NCBI GenBank assembly: GCA_021770345.1 | Contig: JAETRD010000001.1 | Location: 62,001-126,000, forward strand | DNA: 64,000 bases | Source: Lachnospiraceae bacterium | Lineage (GTDB): Bacteria > Bacillota > Clostridia > Lachnospirales > Lachnospiraceae | Direction: 5' to 3' | In this document: positions 17,428 through 25,097 of the stretch, in pieces | Position numbering within the stretch: the first letter of the stretch is position 1 | Layout of the letters: each line of letters begins with the position of its first letter | Program-made: the position numbers and the translations under genes | Notes under the pieces: generated by a model | Told to the model about the DNA's origin: nothing | What the model saw: only the letters and a program-made list of their open reading frames with translations | The model's database searches: none

Positions 17428-18312
17428 TTATCCGGGAAAACGCATCCGGTAGGAGGCCTCGAAAATCTCTCCTTCTCCCAGCGCATTCTCATAGTCCCGC
17501 TCCTCGATGCTTCCCGCAAACCCTTCCGCATCGCAGCGTCCGTACCACGGTTCGATGCACACAAACGGCGCATCCTTTCCCTCCGGCGACCAGACGGCAA
17601 ACAGCGGCGCGTCAAACGTCACCGTCACATACGGCCTCCCGCTGCGGGAGACAAGCGATACCTCCCCCGTCTGTTTTCCTTCGACCATATAGGTGCACTT
17701 ATCGAAAAATCCCTCCGTAAACAACACCCTGCCATCCGCGAGTGCAAGCGTCTCGTCCTTCATCACAGCAAGTCCGTCCGACGTATTCCCGTGATGATGC
17801 AGCTCTGTATCAAGGCCGCCGAACGCCAGCCCGTACCCGATCTTGCTCTCCTCCCCGTCAATCGGGCACAGGAACGCCGGGTGGGCGCCGATCGCAAAAT
17901 AAATCGCCTTATCATCGATATTCTCCACCTTCCAGCAGACCTGCACTTCGTCCCCCACGAGACGGTAGCCGATGTGCAGCCGGAACTGAAACGGATATTT
18001 CGCGTAGGTCTCCTCGTCGGATTCGAGCACAAACCAGATTTCGCCGGGCTCCTGTCTCTCCATGGTAAACTCCATATCGCGGGCAAACCCGTGCTGCCCG
18101 ATCGGATATGTTTTCCCTGCATAGCGATACTGCCCGTCCCGGCATGCGCCGACAAACGGAAACAGCACCGGCGATGTGCGCGCCCAGTATTTCGGGTCCG
18201 CCTGCCACAGGTATTCGCGCCCGTCGGATTTTCGTTTGATTGATTTCAGCTCTGCGCCGAAGGACTCGATTTCCACTTTTAATATTTCGCTTTCCAACTG
18301 ATATCTCATCAT
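17428..18312 (-). CDS. Aldose 1-epimerase-like protein (LacX type)
   Basis: 294-residue member of the galactose-mutarotase-like superfamily. It has the N-terminal pattern VEIESFGAELKSIK, then YLWQADPKYWARTSPVLFPFVG, the catalytic His in GQHGFARDMEF, an AIGAHPAF stretch and a late Glu (FVCIEPWYG), where the family places the base. Such LacX/YeaD-type proteins interconvert sugar or sugar-phosphate anomers. The gene starts directly after the ilvE stop codon, so both are on one transcript, although no metabolic link is obvious. Confidence 0.88.
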   Translation of the reverse strand: MMRYQLESEILKVEIESFGAELKSIKRKSDGREYLWQADPKYWARTSPVLFPFVGACRDGQYRYAGKTYPIGQHGFARDMEFTMERQEPGEIWFVLESDEETYAKYPFQFRLHIGYRLVGDEVQVCWKVENIDDKAIYFAIGAHPAFLCPIDGEESKIGYGLAFGGLDTELHHHGNTSDGLAVMKDETLALADGRVLFTEGFFDKCTYMVEGKQTGEVSLVSRSGRPYVTVTFDAPLFAVWSPEGKDAPFVCIEPWYGRCDAEGFAGSIEERDYENALGEGEIFEASYRMRFPG

Positions 18313-19386
18313 TTATTTTACCTCGACTGTCCATCCGTATTTGTCTTCCAGCTTGCCCCACTGAATACCGGTCAGGGTATCGTAAAGCTTCTGCGTCAGC
18401 TCCCCGATCTTAAAGTCGTTGACGATCACCGTATCCTCGCGGTAGCGCAGCTCGCCGACCGGTGAAACGACCGCCGCGGTTCCGGTTCCGAATACCTCCT
18501 CAAGCGTTCCGTCGCATCCGGCTTTCATCAGATCGTCGATGGAAAGCTTCGTCTCGTTCACCGTGTAGCCCCAGTCTCTTAAGATATGAATCATGGAGTC
18601 TCTCGTGACGCCCGCGAGCACAGTCCCCTCGATAGGCGCCGTGTAGATCTGTCCGGCAATCTTGAACATGATATTCATCGTGCCGACTTCCTCCACATAT
18701 TTGCGCTGCTCCCCGTCGAGCCAGAGCACCTGGGAATACCCCATCTTCTCCGCTTTCACCTGCCCCAGGATGGAGCCGGCATAATTGCCGCCGCACTTTG
18801 TAAATCCGGTTCCGCCTTTCACCGCACGGACCAGCTCGTCCTCCACAAGGATTTTGACCGGATTGATGCCCTCCGCATAGTAAGCGCCCACCGGGCAGCA
18901 GATAATCATAAATTTGTAGGAGGTCGCCATATGTACGCCCAGCGCGGACTCGGTGGCAAACATAAACGGGCGGATGTAAAGGGAGGTCTCCGGCTCCGAC
19001 GGAACCCAGTCCTGCTCCACTTTCACCAGCTCCTTCACCGCCTCCACAAACATATCCTCCGGAAAGGCCGGCATGCAGAGTCTCTCGTTTGATTTTATCA
19101 TACGCCTCGCGTTCATTTCCGGGCGGAACAGCTGAATCTTCCCCCCGGCCGTGCGGTAGGCTTTCAGCCCCTCAAATGTCTCCTGCGCATAGTGCAGCGT
19201 GACGCAGGCCGGGTCGAGCGTGATCGGCGCATAGGGCACGATGCGCGCATCCTTCCACCCCTCCTCTTTCGTCCAGTCCATGACAAACATATAGTCTGTC
19301 ATATATTTGCCAAAGCCCAGATTTTTCTGATCCGGCTTCTCCTTTAATACCTCTCTCTTTTCAAATCTGATTTCCATAGCTCTCAC
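18313..19386 (-). CDS. ilvE: Branched-chain amino acid aminotransferase
   Basis: 357-residue fold-type IV PLP aminotransferase, the last step of valine, leucine and isoleucine synthesis. Recognisable parts: HYAQETFEGLKAYR, FRPEMNARRM, YIRPFMFATESALGV, the PLP lysine region GGTGFTKCGGNYAGS, EEVGTMNIMF, PIEGTVLAGVTRDS, and EVFGTGTAAVVSPVGEL near the C terminus. Length and motifs are of the long (BCAT-II) class. The start is taken as the GTG at 19384-19386 because GGAGG lies six bases before it; the in-frame ATG three codons later would leave a 15-base gap. A strong promoter lies just upstream. Confidence 0.95.
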   Translation of the reverse strand: MRAMEIRFEKREVLKEKPDQKNLGFGKYMTDYMFVMDWTKEEGWKDARIVPYAPITLDPACVTLHYAQETFEGLKAYRTAGGKIQLFRPEMNARRMIKSNERLCMPAFPEDMFVEAVKELVKVEQDWVPSEPETSLYIRPFMFATESALGVHMATSYKFMIICCPVGAYYAEGINPVKILVEDELVRAVKGGTGFTKCGGNYAGSILGQVKAEKMGYSQVLWLDGEQRKYVEEVGTMNIMFKIAGQIYTAPIEGTVLAGVTRDSMIHILRDWGYTVNETKLSIDDLMKAGCDGTLEEVFGTGTAAVVSPVGELRYREDTVIVNDFKIGELTQKLYDTLTGIQWGKLEDKYGWTVEVK

Positions 19387-19417
19387 TCTTCGCCTCCATA
19401 CTCAATTCCTGACACCA

Positions 19418-19446
19418 ATTATGATACTTTCTTTTTGGAGTGTCAA
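19418..19446 (-). promoter_or_regulatory. Promoter of ilvE
   Basis: Perfect TTGACA (-35, 19441-19446), 17-base spacer, CATAAT (-10, 19418-19423). TGACAC and GTGTCA flank the spacer region as a dyad of possible regulatory use. No T-box or leader peptide fits in the short leader. Confidence 0.8.
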
Positions 19447-19470
19447 GATTATTCCGAAGTCTTATATGCG

Positions 19471-20526
19471 CTATTCTGCCCGGTTATGGGAATCATCTTC
19501 CGCAAGCAGCTCCTCGAGTACGTCCAGAAGTTCCTCCTGCGTCATGCCGCAGGACTCCACCGTCACGGTCACCCCGTTTTTGACATAGGATGCCAGGTAA
19601 TTGTCCGCCTCCTGCGCGTCGGTAAAATGAGTCAGTATCACCTCATGACCGGCAATCGACGAATACCTCAAATCTTTCTGCGAAAAGGAAACGACCTCCC
19701 CGGCCGGCACCGTGTGAGCCGCGATTACAAGACTTCTCGTCCCGTCCGCATTCTGCCAGCAGAGTCTGTTGTTATCGTCGACGACATTGCCCTCCCCGTC
19801 GTAACCGACCGCAAATTCCGTCACGCTCTCTTCCGCCGCACCGGCCGGCAGCGCCTCTGCCGGCACATCGGTATTCTCCGCCAAATCAGCGGCCATCCCC
19901 GCATTCGCGGCCGCATCCGTGATCTCCCCCGCATCGGCTGCGGCGTCCTCCTGGTATATCGACGATTTCTCCGTCTCCGAAAGCCGTACCGACATGCGCA
20001 GATCCTCCGGAAGTGTCTGCGGCATAAGCTTCGTCCCGTAATAGTCCTCGAGCGCATCGGCGGAATAATATTCCGTCCGCACCGGCCCTGCGATATCATA
20101 GCAGGTGCGCGCGACTTCTGTAATCTCGTTGACATAGATCTGCGCTCCGCCGGTTCCCGTCTCCATCACATTCTCTTCCTCCCGGAACGCTTCCGCTCCG
20201 GAATCCTCCCCGCTCTCCTTTTGCACAGCGCTCTCTGCCGCGCTGTCTTCTTTCGCCGCGCTGTCGTACACCAGGGCTCCCGTCCTGTCGACGCTTCCTT
20301 CTTCCGGCACTCCGCCGGCACCGGCCCCCGCATTTCGGTCGTACCTCAGCCCGTAGGCTCCGGCGCCGAGGATAAGCGCAAGACAGGCCGCAATCGAAAG
20401 CACCTTTCTGTAGCTGCCGTGGCTGCGCCGGCCTGCGGATCCGTTTTCCGCCCGGTATTCCTCCGCCTCCTGCACATATTTCAAATCAATCTTCCCTATC
20501 GCATCCATGATCGTGTCTGTTTTCAT
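19471..20526 (-). CDS. Membrane-anchored anti-sigma factor-like protein
   Basis: 351 residues. A short cytoplasmic head (1-~40, MKTDTIMDAIGKIDLKYVQE) is followed by one membrane helix (~43-60, VLSIAACLALILGAGAYGL) and a large extracytoplasmic part. The outer part has an Ala/Glu/Asp-rich linker and a C-terminal domain with LCWQNADGTRSLVIAAHTVPAG and FTDAQEADNYLASYVKNGVTVTVE. The head lacks the HxxxCxxC zinc motif, so this is a non-zinc anti-sigma type. The gene overlaps the ECF sigma gene by ATGA, the classical layout for sigma and its cognate anti-sigma. The signal sensed by the outer domain is unknown. Confidence 0.8.
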   Translation of the reverse strand: MKTDTIMDAIGKIDLKYVQEAEEYRAENGSAGRRSHGSYRKVLSIAACLALILGAGAYGLRYDRNAGAGAGGVPEEGSVDRTGALVYDSAAKEDSAAESAVQKESGEDSGAEAFREEENVMETGTGGAQIYVNEITEVARTCYDIAGPVRTEYYSADALEDYYGTKLMPQTLPEDLRMSVRLSETEKSSIYQEDAAADAGEITDAAANAGMAADLAENTDVPAEALPAGAAEESVTEFAVGYDGEGNVVDDNNRLCWQNADGTRSLVIAAHTVPAGEVVSFSQKDLRYSSIAGHEVILTHFTDAQEADNYLASYVKNGVTVTVESCGMTQEELLDVLEELLAEDDSHNRAE

Positions 20527-21080
20527 AGGACAATTCCCTCACCTTTCAGCTGTCTGCGCAGTCGTTTCCGCAGGCGGGACAGACAGGACTTTACGCGGCT
20601 CTCGCCGCAGCCCATACGCGCGGCAATCTCCGCGATGCTGTCCATATACCAGTACCGGCGCACAAACATCACACGGCTTTCCCGATCAAGCCCTGCGAGA
20701 AACCGGTTTATGCCTTCCGCAAGTTCCATACACTCGATTCGTTTCTGCATCTCATCCGCACCGGAAATATCCCGCAGCTCGTCAAAAATATAAGGCAGCT
20801 CACCTCCGCCGCGCTTTGCGGAATGCTTTCTGCGGTACAGATCGAGCGAAAGGTTCCGCGTGATCGCCCCGAGAAATGCCTGCAGTACCGTCGGCCGCTC
20901 CGTCGGCATGGAATTCCATGCGCGAAGCCAGGTATCGTTCAGACACTCCTCGCAGTCTTCTCTGTTGTGCAGCACATTGTCCGCAATCCGCCCGCAGTAG
21001 CGCCCGTATTTCTGTTCGGTCAGAGCAATCGCCTGCTGGCTCCTCTCCCAGTACAGATCTATGATCTTCTCGTCTTCCAT
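20523..21080 (-). CDS. ECF-type RNA polymerase sigma factor
   Basis: 185 residues. Region 2 spans ~10-80 (DCEECLNDTWLRAWNSMPTE, then AFLGAITRNLSLDLYRR). A linker follows, then region 4 (~120-180) with FLAGLDRESRVMFVRRYWYM and the helix-turn-helix IAARMGCGESRVKSCLSRLR. It starts ten bases after the serpin stop codon, and its AGGAG site overlaps the end of the serpin gene, so it is part of the serpin transcript. The ATGA overlap with the following gene marks that product as its anti-sigma factor. Autoregulation of the operon is likely but no sigma-specific promoter could be proven upstream. Confidence 0.93.
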   Translation of the reverse strand: MEDEKIIDLYWERSQQAIALTEQKYGRYCGRIADNVLHNREDCEECLNDTWLRAWNSMPTERPTVLQAFLGAITRNLSLDLYRRKHSAKRGGGELPYIFDELRDISGADEMQKRIECMELAEGINRFLAGLDRESRVMFVRRYWYMDSIAEIAARMGCGESRVKSCLSRLRKRLRRQLKGEGIVL

Positions 21081-21089
21081 CGTGCTCTC

Positions 21090-22346
21090 CTAAAGCGCCT
21101 CCACCGTTCCGATAAACACCGGCAGGCCGCTCTCCTCCTCAATAATCGCATACACAAACGGCCGGTCAAGAATCACCCGCTTCGGCTCCTCCAAAAGCGC
21201 GTATCCTGCCATCATCTCAACCACAGCGGCTGCGGCCGCTTTTGTCCCCGTCTCGTTGACATCAATATATGTCCTGTGCAGCACCCTGCTGATACAGATA
21301 TTTTCCCCGTTCGGACAGCTTCCCATCACCGAGAAATCGGCGTTTTGCACGTCAAAGGCCAGCGGCATTCCCATTTCCGAGAGAAGATCCGACAGCTCAA
21401 GCCCCGTCTCCGCCGTAAACTTCGGCAGACCGGTCTCCACTTTCTCGTCCGACGCCGCCGCGAGCAGGCCAAGGAACGTCTCTGCGTCTAACGTTCCCAT
21501 ATATTCGTCAAGGGACAAATCCTCCCGCGGCAGCAGCGCCGCAAACGCATAGCCGTCCTTATACGGTTTCACAAAGCCGATTGCGTCCTCGTTTTCCAGA
21601 TACGTCTGCTCCTCTCCGTACATCATTGTAATCTCCGCGGTGCTGCCATCCGCACAGGTAAACTCCGCCGGCTGGAGCTGGTTTTCCCGGTACACTTCCT
21701 CCCACTCCCCCTGAAACGCCATCGCATTCACAAGGTACATCACGGCGTCCTCCGGGATCTGGTCCACAATCCGAGGCACCATGTCGTCCGTCTCCCGCGC
21801 CACCCATTGATTGATCGCATCGCAGGTATCCGCATCAAAAGCCGCGGAAAAAACGGACGCATCATACTCCTCGGCTTCCGTCCGAAGAAAATCCTCATCC
21901 GGCACAAAACGCTCCGCGTCATCGCGGAACCAGACGGAATCCGCCATGTGAAAACGCACCTGATTTGTATTCGGCAGACGGTTTGCAAACGTCATCAGCT
22001 CTTCTTTTCCCTTTGCCGCCATCATCCCGGAATAGAGTGTCTGATCCATCTGGGCGAGCGTATCGCCCGCCGCACCGGCTCTCGTCATCTCGAGCGCCGT
22101 CATCACCGACAGCGGTGAGACCATCGTATTTTCTCCCGCTCTGCGGCTGCCCGACAGCAGCGCGACGGCAAATTCCGTATACGCCTTCTTAAATTCCTCC
22201 GAACTTTCGCGGATTTCATAATCCTTCGCTCCCCGGCGGTACGACTCCGTCAGGTCTGCCGCTCCGTCATCGGAAGCCGCTCCGCAGCCGAGTGTTCCTG
22301 CTGCGAGACAACCGCCGAGAATATATGCACATAATTTTCTTTTCAT
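21090..22346 (-). CDS. Serpin (serine protease inhibitor) lipoprotein
   Basis: 418-residue serpin with a lipoprotein signal (lipobox AGTLG-C, Cys near residue 21), so it is tethered outside the membrane. Serpin hallmarks: NTMVSPLSVMTALEM, MTFANRLPNTNQVRFHMADSVWF split by variable loops, VNAMAFQGEWEEVY (breach/shutter region), and the reactive-centre hinge NETGTKAAAAAVVEMM followed by RPFVYAIIEE. The small-residue hinge predicts an inhibitory, not storage-type, serpin. Counting from the P17 Glu, the scissile bond would fall near Gly-Tyr in MAGYALL; this is an estimate. ATG follows GGAGG by eight bases. Target protease unknown; host neutrophil or pancreatic proteases are targets of other gut serpins. 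Confidence 0.93.
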   Translation of the reverse strand: MKRKLCAYILGGCLAAGTLGCGAASDDGAADLTESYRRGAKDYEIRESSEEFKKAYTEFAVALLSGSRRAGENTMVSPLSVMTALEMTRAGAAGDTLAQMDQTLYSGMMAAKGKEELMTFANRLPNTNQVRFHMADSVWFRDDAERFVPDEDFLRTEAEEYDASVFSAAFDADTCDAINQWVARETDDMVPRIVDQIPEDAVMYLVNAMAFQGEWEEVYRENQLQPAEFTCADGSTAEITMMYGEEQTYLENEDAIGFVKPYKDGYAFAALLPREDLSLDEYMGTLDAETFLGLLAAASDEKVETGLPKFTAETGLELSDLLSEMGMPLAFDVQNADFSVMGSCPNGENICISRVLHRTYIDVNETGTKAAAAAVVEMMAGYALLEEPKRVILDRPFVYAIIEEESGLPVFIGTVEAL

Positions 22347-22375
22347 CACCCATCCCTCCTCTCAATAAGACAGAC

Positions 22376-22407
22376 GAAAAAAAATGCAGACGGTTGCACC
22401 CGTCTGC
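22376..22407 (-). terminator. Intrinsic terminator of the hybrid kinase operon
   Basis: Minus-strand perfect stem GCAGACGG / CCGTCTGC with a 6-base loop followed by eight T, directly after the kinase-DegV stop codon. Confidence 0.92.
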
Positions 22408-22412
22408 GTATT

Positions 22413-25097
22413 TTATTTTTTTAAATAGAAAAGCCCGAATGTCCCCAGACCGCAATTGCTGGTGATGGCCGCCGATGCCTTCTGCTCAATTACGCGCTCA
22501 AAGTTCTGGTATTTCGCCACCTCGGCAAGCAGCTCCCGGCGCAGTTCCACGGAGCATCCCGCATAGGTAAAGAACAAAATCCGGGTATCAATGTTCTTTT
22601 TCCCTTTGAGTCTGCGCCGGATGTAGGTGCGATACCCCTCCGCCGTCGTTCCGCCGCAGATGCCGCTGCACACGATACACCCCTCGCGCATCGATAATAT
22701 GAGTTGCAGCTGAAACGTATTGCAGAGCCAGCGGATCCGCCCTCCGATTCCGCCACCACGGTACATACTTTCGGGCGACGGCACGATAAAGCTGGTGGAC
22801 ACCTGCCCGCGCATCCGCTCTGCCTCGGCGATAATCTCTTCCGCCGTATGGTTCTGCCCCGCCATCTGGGCTGCGCGCAGTACGATCAGTCCCATACCAC
22901 TCGAGAGATGTCCGGAATCCACCACATGGACATTGTCAAAGCCGCGGGCCGCCTGCGTCGCCCGCTCAAAGCCCTGGCTTGCGCCCTTGCTCATACTGAT
23001 GTGAATCACCTGCACCGCCTCCGCGAGCACGTCGGCAAAAAATGTCTCATACTCCTCCACCGCGGGGGCTTCGGAACGCGCCATACCGTTTTCCCTGCTC
23101 AGGTAGGAAGTCAGATTATCCGAGGAAATCTCGTCCCCGTCACAAAAACGGGCATTCCCCGTATCCACATAATAGTGCATGCGGCGTATATGGAATTGCT
23201 CCGGCAGATGCGAGGGCAAATCGCTGACACTGTCCGTCGTGATACAGATCAGCCTGCGCGCACCGGTGTGAAGCAGCTGCAGTCTCGCCTCCTCATCCTG
23301 CGCTGCCGTTTCCTCCGCACCGCTGTACTCCACCAGCTCCGACGGCAGGAATCGAAACAGCATCGCCTCAAGCAGCGCTCCGCTGACCGGCTTCATCAGA
23401 TACCCGGAAAAACCGCTTTGCAGATATACCTTATCCGCTCCCGAGACGCCGTTCGCCGTCAGCGCAATCACCGGCGTCTCCCGGCACAGGCCGTTTTCCT
23501 GCGCCCGCAGACGCTCCAATGTCTCGATGCCGTCCATCCCCGGCATCCTGTGATCCATAAAAATCACATGATAATACCGTTTGCGCACCATCTCAAGGCA
23601 TTCCGCCCCGCCTGACGCGACGTCCACCTGCACTTTTGTCGCCCGCAGCAGCTTTGTCGCCACCATGCAGTTCATCTCGTTGTCATCCACAACCAGCACT
23701 CTCGCTTCCGGCGCCTCAAAGCTCTGTTTGTACACCGTTCGTCCATGCCTGTTTTTCAAAAACTCCGACACCGACCCGATCGGTGCGTCATCCACAATCT
23801 CCTGCTCAAGCGTCACCGTAAATGTCGAGCCGCGCTGATAGATACTGTCCACGCGAATCTGTCCGCCCATCAGTTCCACCAGCTGTTTGGAGATGGCAAG
23901 CCCGAGTCCCGTTCCCTCAATCGCATGATTTCTCTTTTCGTCCACACGCTTGAACGACTCAAACAGATATGCCGTGTCTTCCTTTCGGATGCCGATACCG
24001 GTATCGGACACCGCCAGACGCAGCAGAATGCGGTTTCCGTCCAGCAGCTCGCTCTTTGCCACCAGCGTGACCGTTCCCTTCTGCGTGTACTTGATGGCGT
24101 TTGAAATAATATTCGTGAGCACCTGCTTGATGCGCACGTCATCCCCGAAGAGCATCGACGGGATATCCGGAGCGATGTCCAGCACAAATTCCAGCTTTTT
24201 CTCGTGCGCCCGAATCCAGTTAATGTTGACAAGCTCGCTGAGCATTTCCCCCGTCTCATACTGTCTGGGAACAATCTCCATCTTGCCCGACTCGATCTTT
24301 GAGAGATCCAGAATATCGTTGATCAGAGACAGCAGCAGTCTTCCCGCCTGCTGCACATTGATACAGTTCTCCTCCACCTCCGCCGACAGCGGTTCCCGCA
24401 GATTCATCTCGTTTAAACCGATAATCGTGTTGATCGGCGTGCGGATTTCATGGCTCATATTGGCGAGAAACCTGCTTTTGGTACGGTTTGCCTCCTCGAC
24501 CTCAAGCTGCCGCTGTCTGCTGATACTCCGCTCCCTCTCGTAAAGCTTTTTCTGAAAGATCACCAGTGCGCCGATGCACATCGCCAGCACGATCATTCCG
24601 ATATAGGTATCCATAAAAAATGACAGCTCCGACTCGAGCGGCGTGATAAACTCCGGGTGCAGATAGGCAATCGCAAAACACGCCGTATCGCAGACCATGC
24701 ACAGCGTAAGCATCACTGCAAGTTTCTTGCCGGACAACAGCAGAAAGCAGAACAGAAATCCCAGCGCAAACCATGTGTTCATGCTGCTGTATACGCCTCC
24801 GCCCGTAAAGAAGATCGCCGGAAGCAGCACCAGATTGACGACAACCACCAGCACCACCGTAAATATGTCATGGTTTTTCAGGCGGCGCATCACAAGCAGT
24901 ATCACCAGGACCGACAGCGCTACGAGCGCACTCGCTAAAATGCTGACAAGCGGCGAACGGATCACGATTGTTCCGATCGTTCCGATTACGGCAGCTGCCA
25001 GCCCGCAGTAGATAATCAGATACAGCATGCGCACATTCAGCTGAATTTCCGAATTGTTCATCCAGTCCGCCATGCGTTTGATTCTTTTACGGATCAT
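22413..25097 (-). CDS. Hybrid histidine kinase fused to receiver and DegV domain
   Basis: 894 residues. Five or six membrane helices (~20-190) are followed by HisKA with the phospho-His in FLANMSHEIRTPINT (~215) and HATPase (NIISNAIKYTQKG, DTGIGI, GTGLGLAI). A receiver domain (~455-575) carries the acceptor Asp in VIFMDHRMPGMDG. The last ~285 residues form a complete DegV-type fatty-acid-binding domain: CITTDSVSDLPSHL, HISMSKGASQGFERA, VVDSGHLSSGMG, and a C-terminal GTFGLFYLKK. A signalling kinase carrying a lipid-binding module is unusual. The start is the ATG that overlaps the upstream kinase stop (ATGA). No Hpt domain is present here, but the upstream partner has one. Confidence 0.93.
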   Translation of the reverse strand: MIRKRIKRMADWMNNSEIQLNVRMLYLIIYCGLAAAVIGTIGTIVIRSPLVSILASALVALSVLVILLVMRRLKNHDIFTVVLVVVVNLVLLPAIFFTGGGVYSSMNTWFALGFLFCFLLLSGKKLAVMLTLCMVCDTACFAIAYLHPEFITPLESELSFFMDTYIGMIVLAMCIGALVIFQKKLYERERSISRQRQLEVEEANRTKSRFLANMSHEIRTPINTIIGLNEMNLREPLSAEVEENCINVQQAGRLLLSLINDILDLSKIESGKMEIVPRQYETGEMLSELVNINWIRAHEKKLEFVLDIAPDIPSMLFGDDVRIKQVLTNIISNAIKYTQKGTVTLVAKSELLDGNRILLRLAVSDTGIGIRKEDTAYLFESFKRVDEKRNHAIEGTGLGLAISKQLVELMGGQIRVDSIYQRGSTFTVTLEQEIVDDAPIGSVSEFLKNRHGRTVYKQSFEAPEARVLVVDDNEMNCMVATKLLRATKVQVDVASGGAECLEMVRKRYYHVIFMDHRMPGMDGIETLERLRAQENGLCRETPVIALTANGVSGADKVYLQSGFSGYLMKPVSGALLEAMLFRFLPSELVEYSGAEETAAQDEEARLQLLHTGARRLICITTDSVSDLPSHLPEQFHIRRMHYYVDTGNARFCDGDEISSDNLTSYLSRENGMARSEAPAVEEYETFFADVLAEAVQVIHISMSKGASQGFERATQAARGFDNVHVVDSGHLSSGMGLIVLRAAQMAGQNHTAEEIIAEAERMRGQVSTSFIVPSPESMYRGGGIGGRIRWLCNTFQLQLILSMREGCIVCSGICGGTTAEGYRTYIRRRLKGKKNIDTRILFFTYAGCSVELRRELLAEVAKYQNFERVIEQKASAAITSNCGLGTFGLFYLKK

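Noticed and set aside
19435-20793. 452-residue open frame on the plus strand across the anti-sigma and sigma genes
   Set aside because: It is the reverse of well-supported minus-strand genes, is Arg/His/Pro rich, has no ribosome binding site and no recognisable domain; long antisense frames are expected at this GC content.
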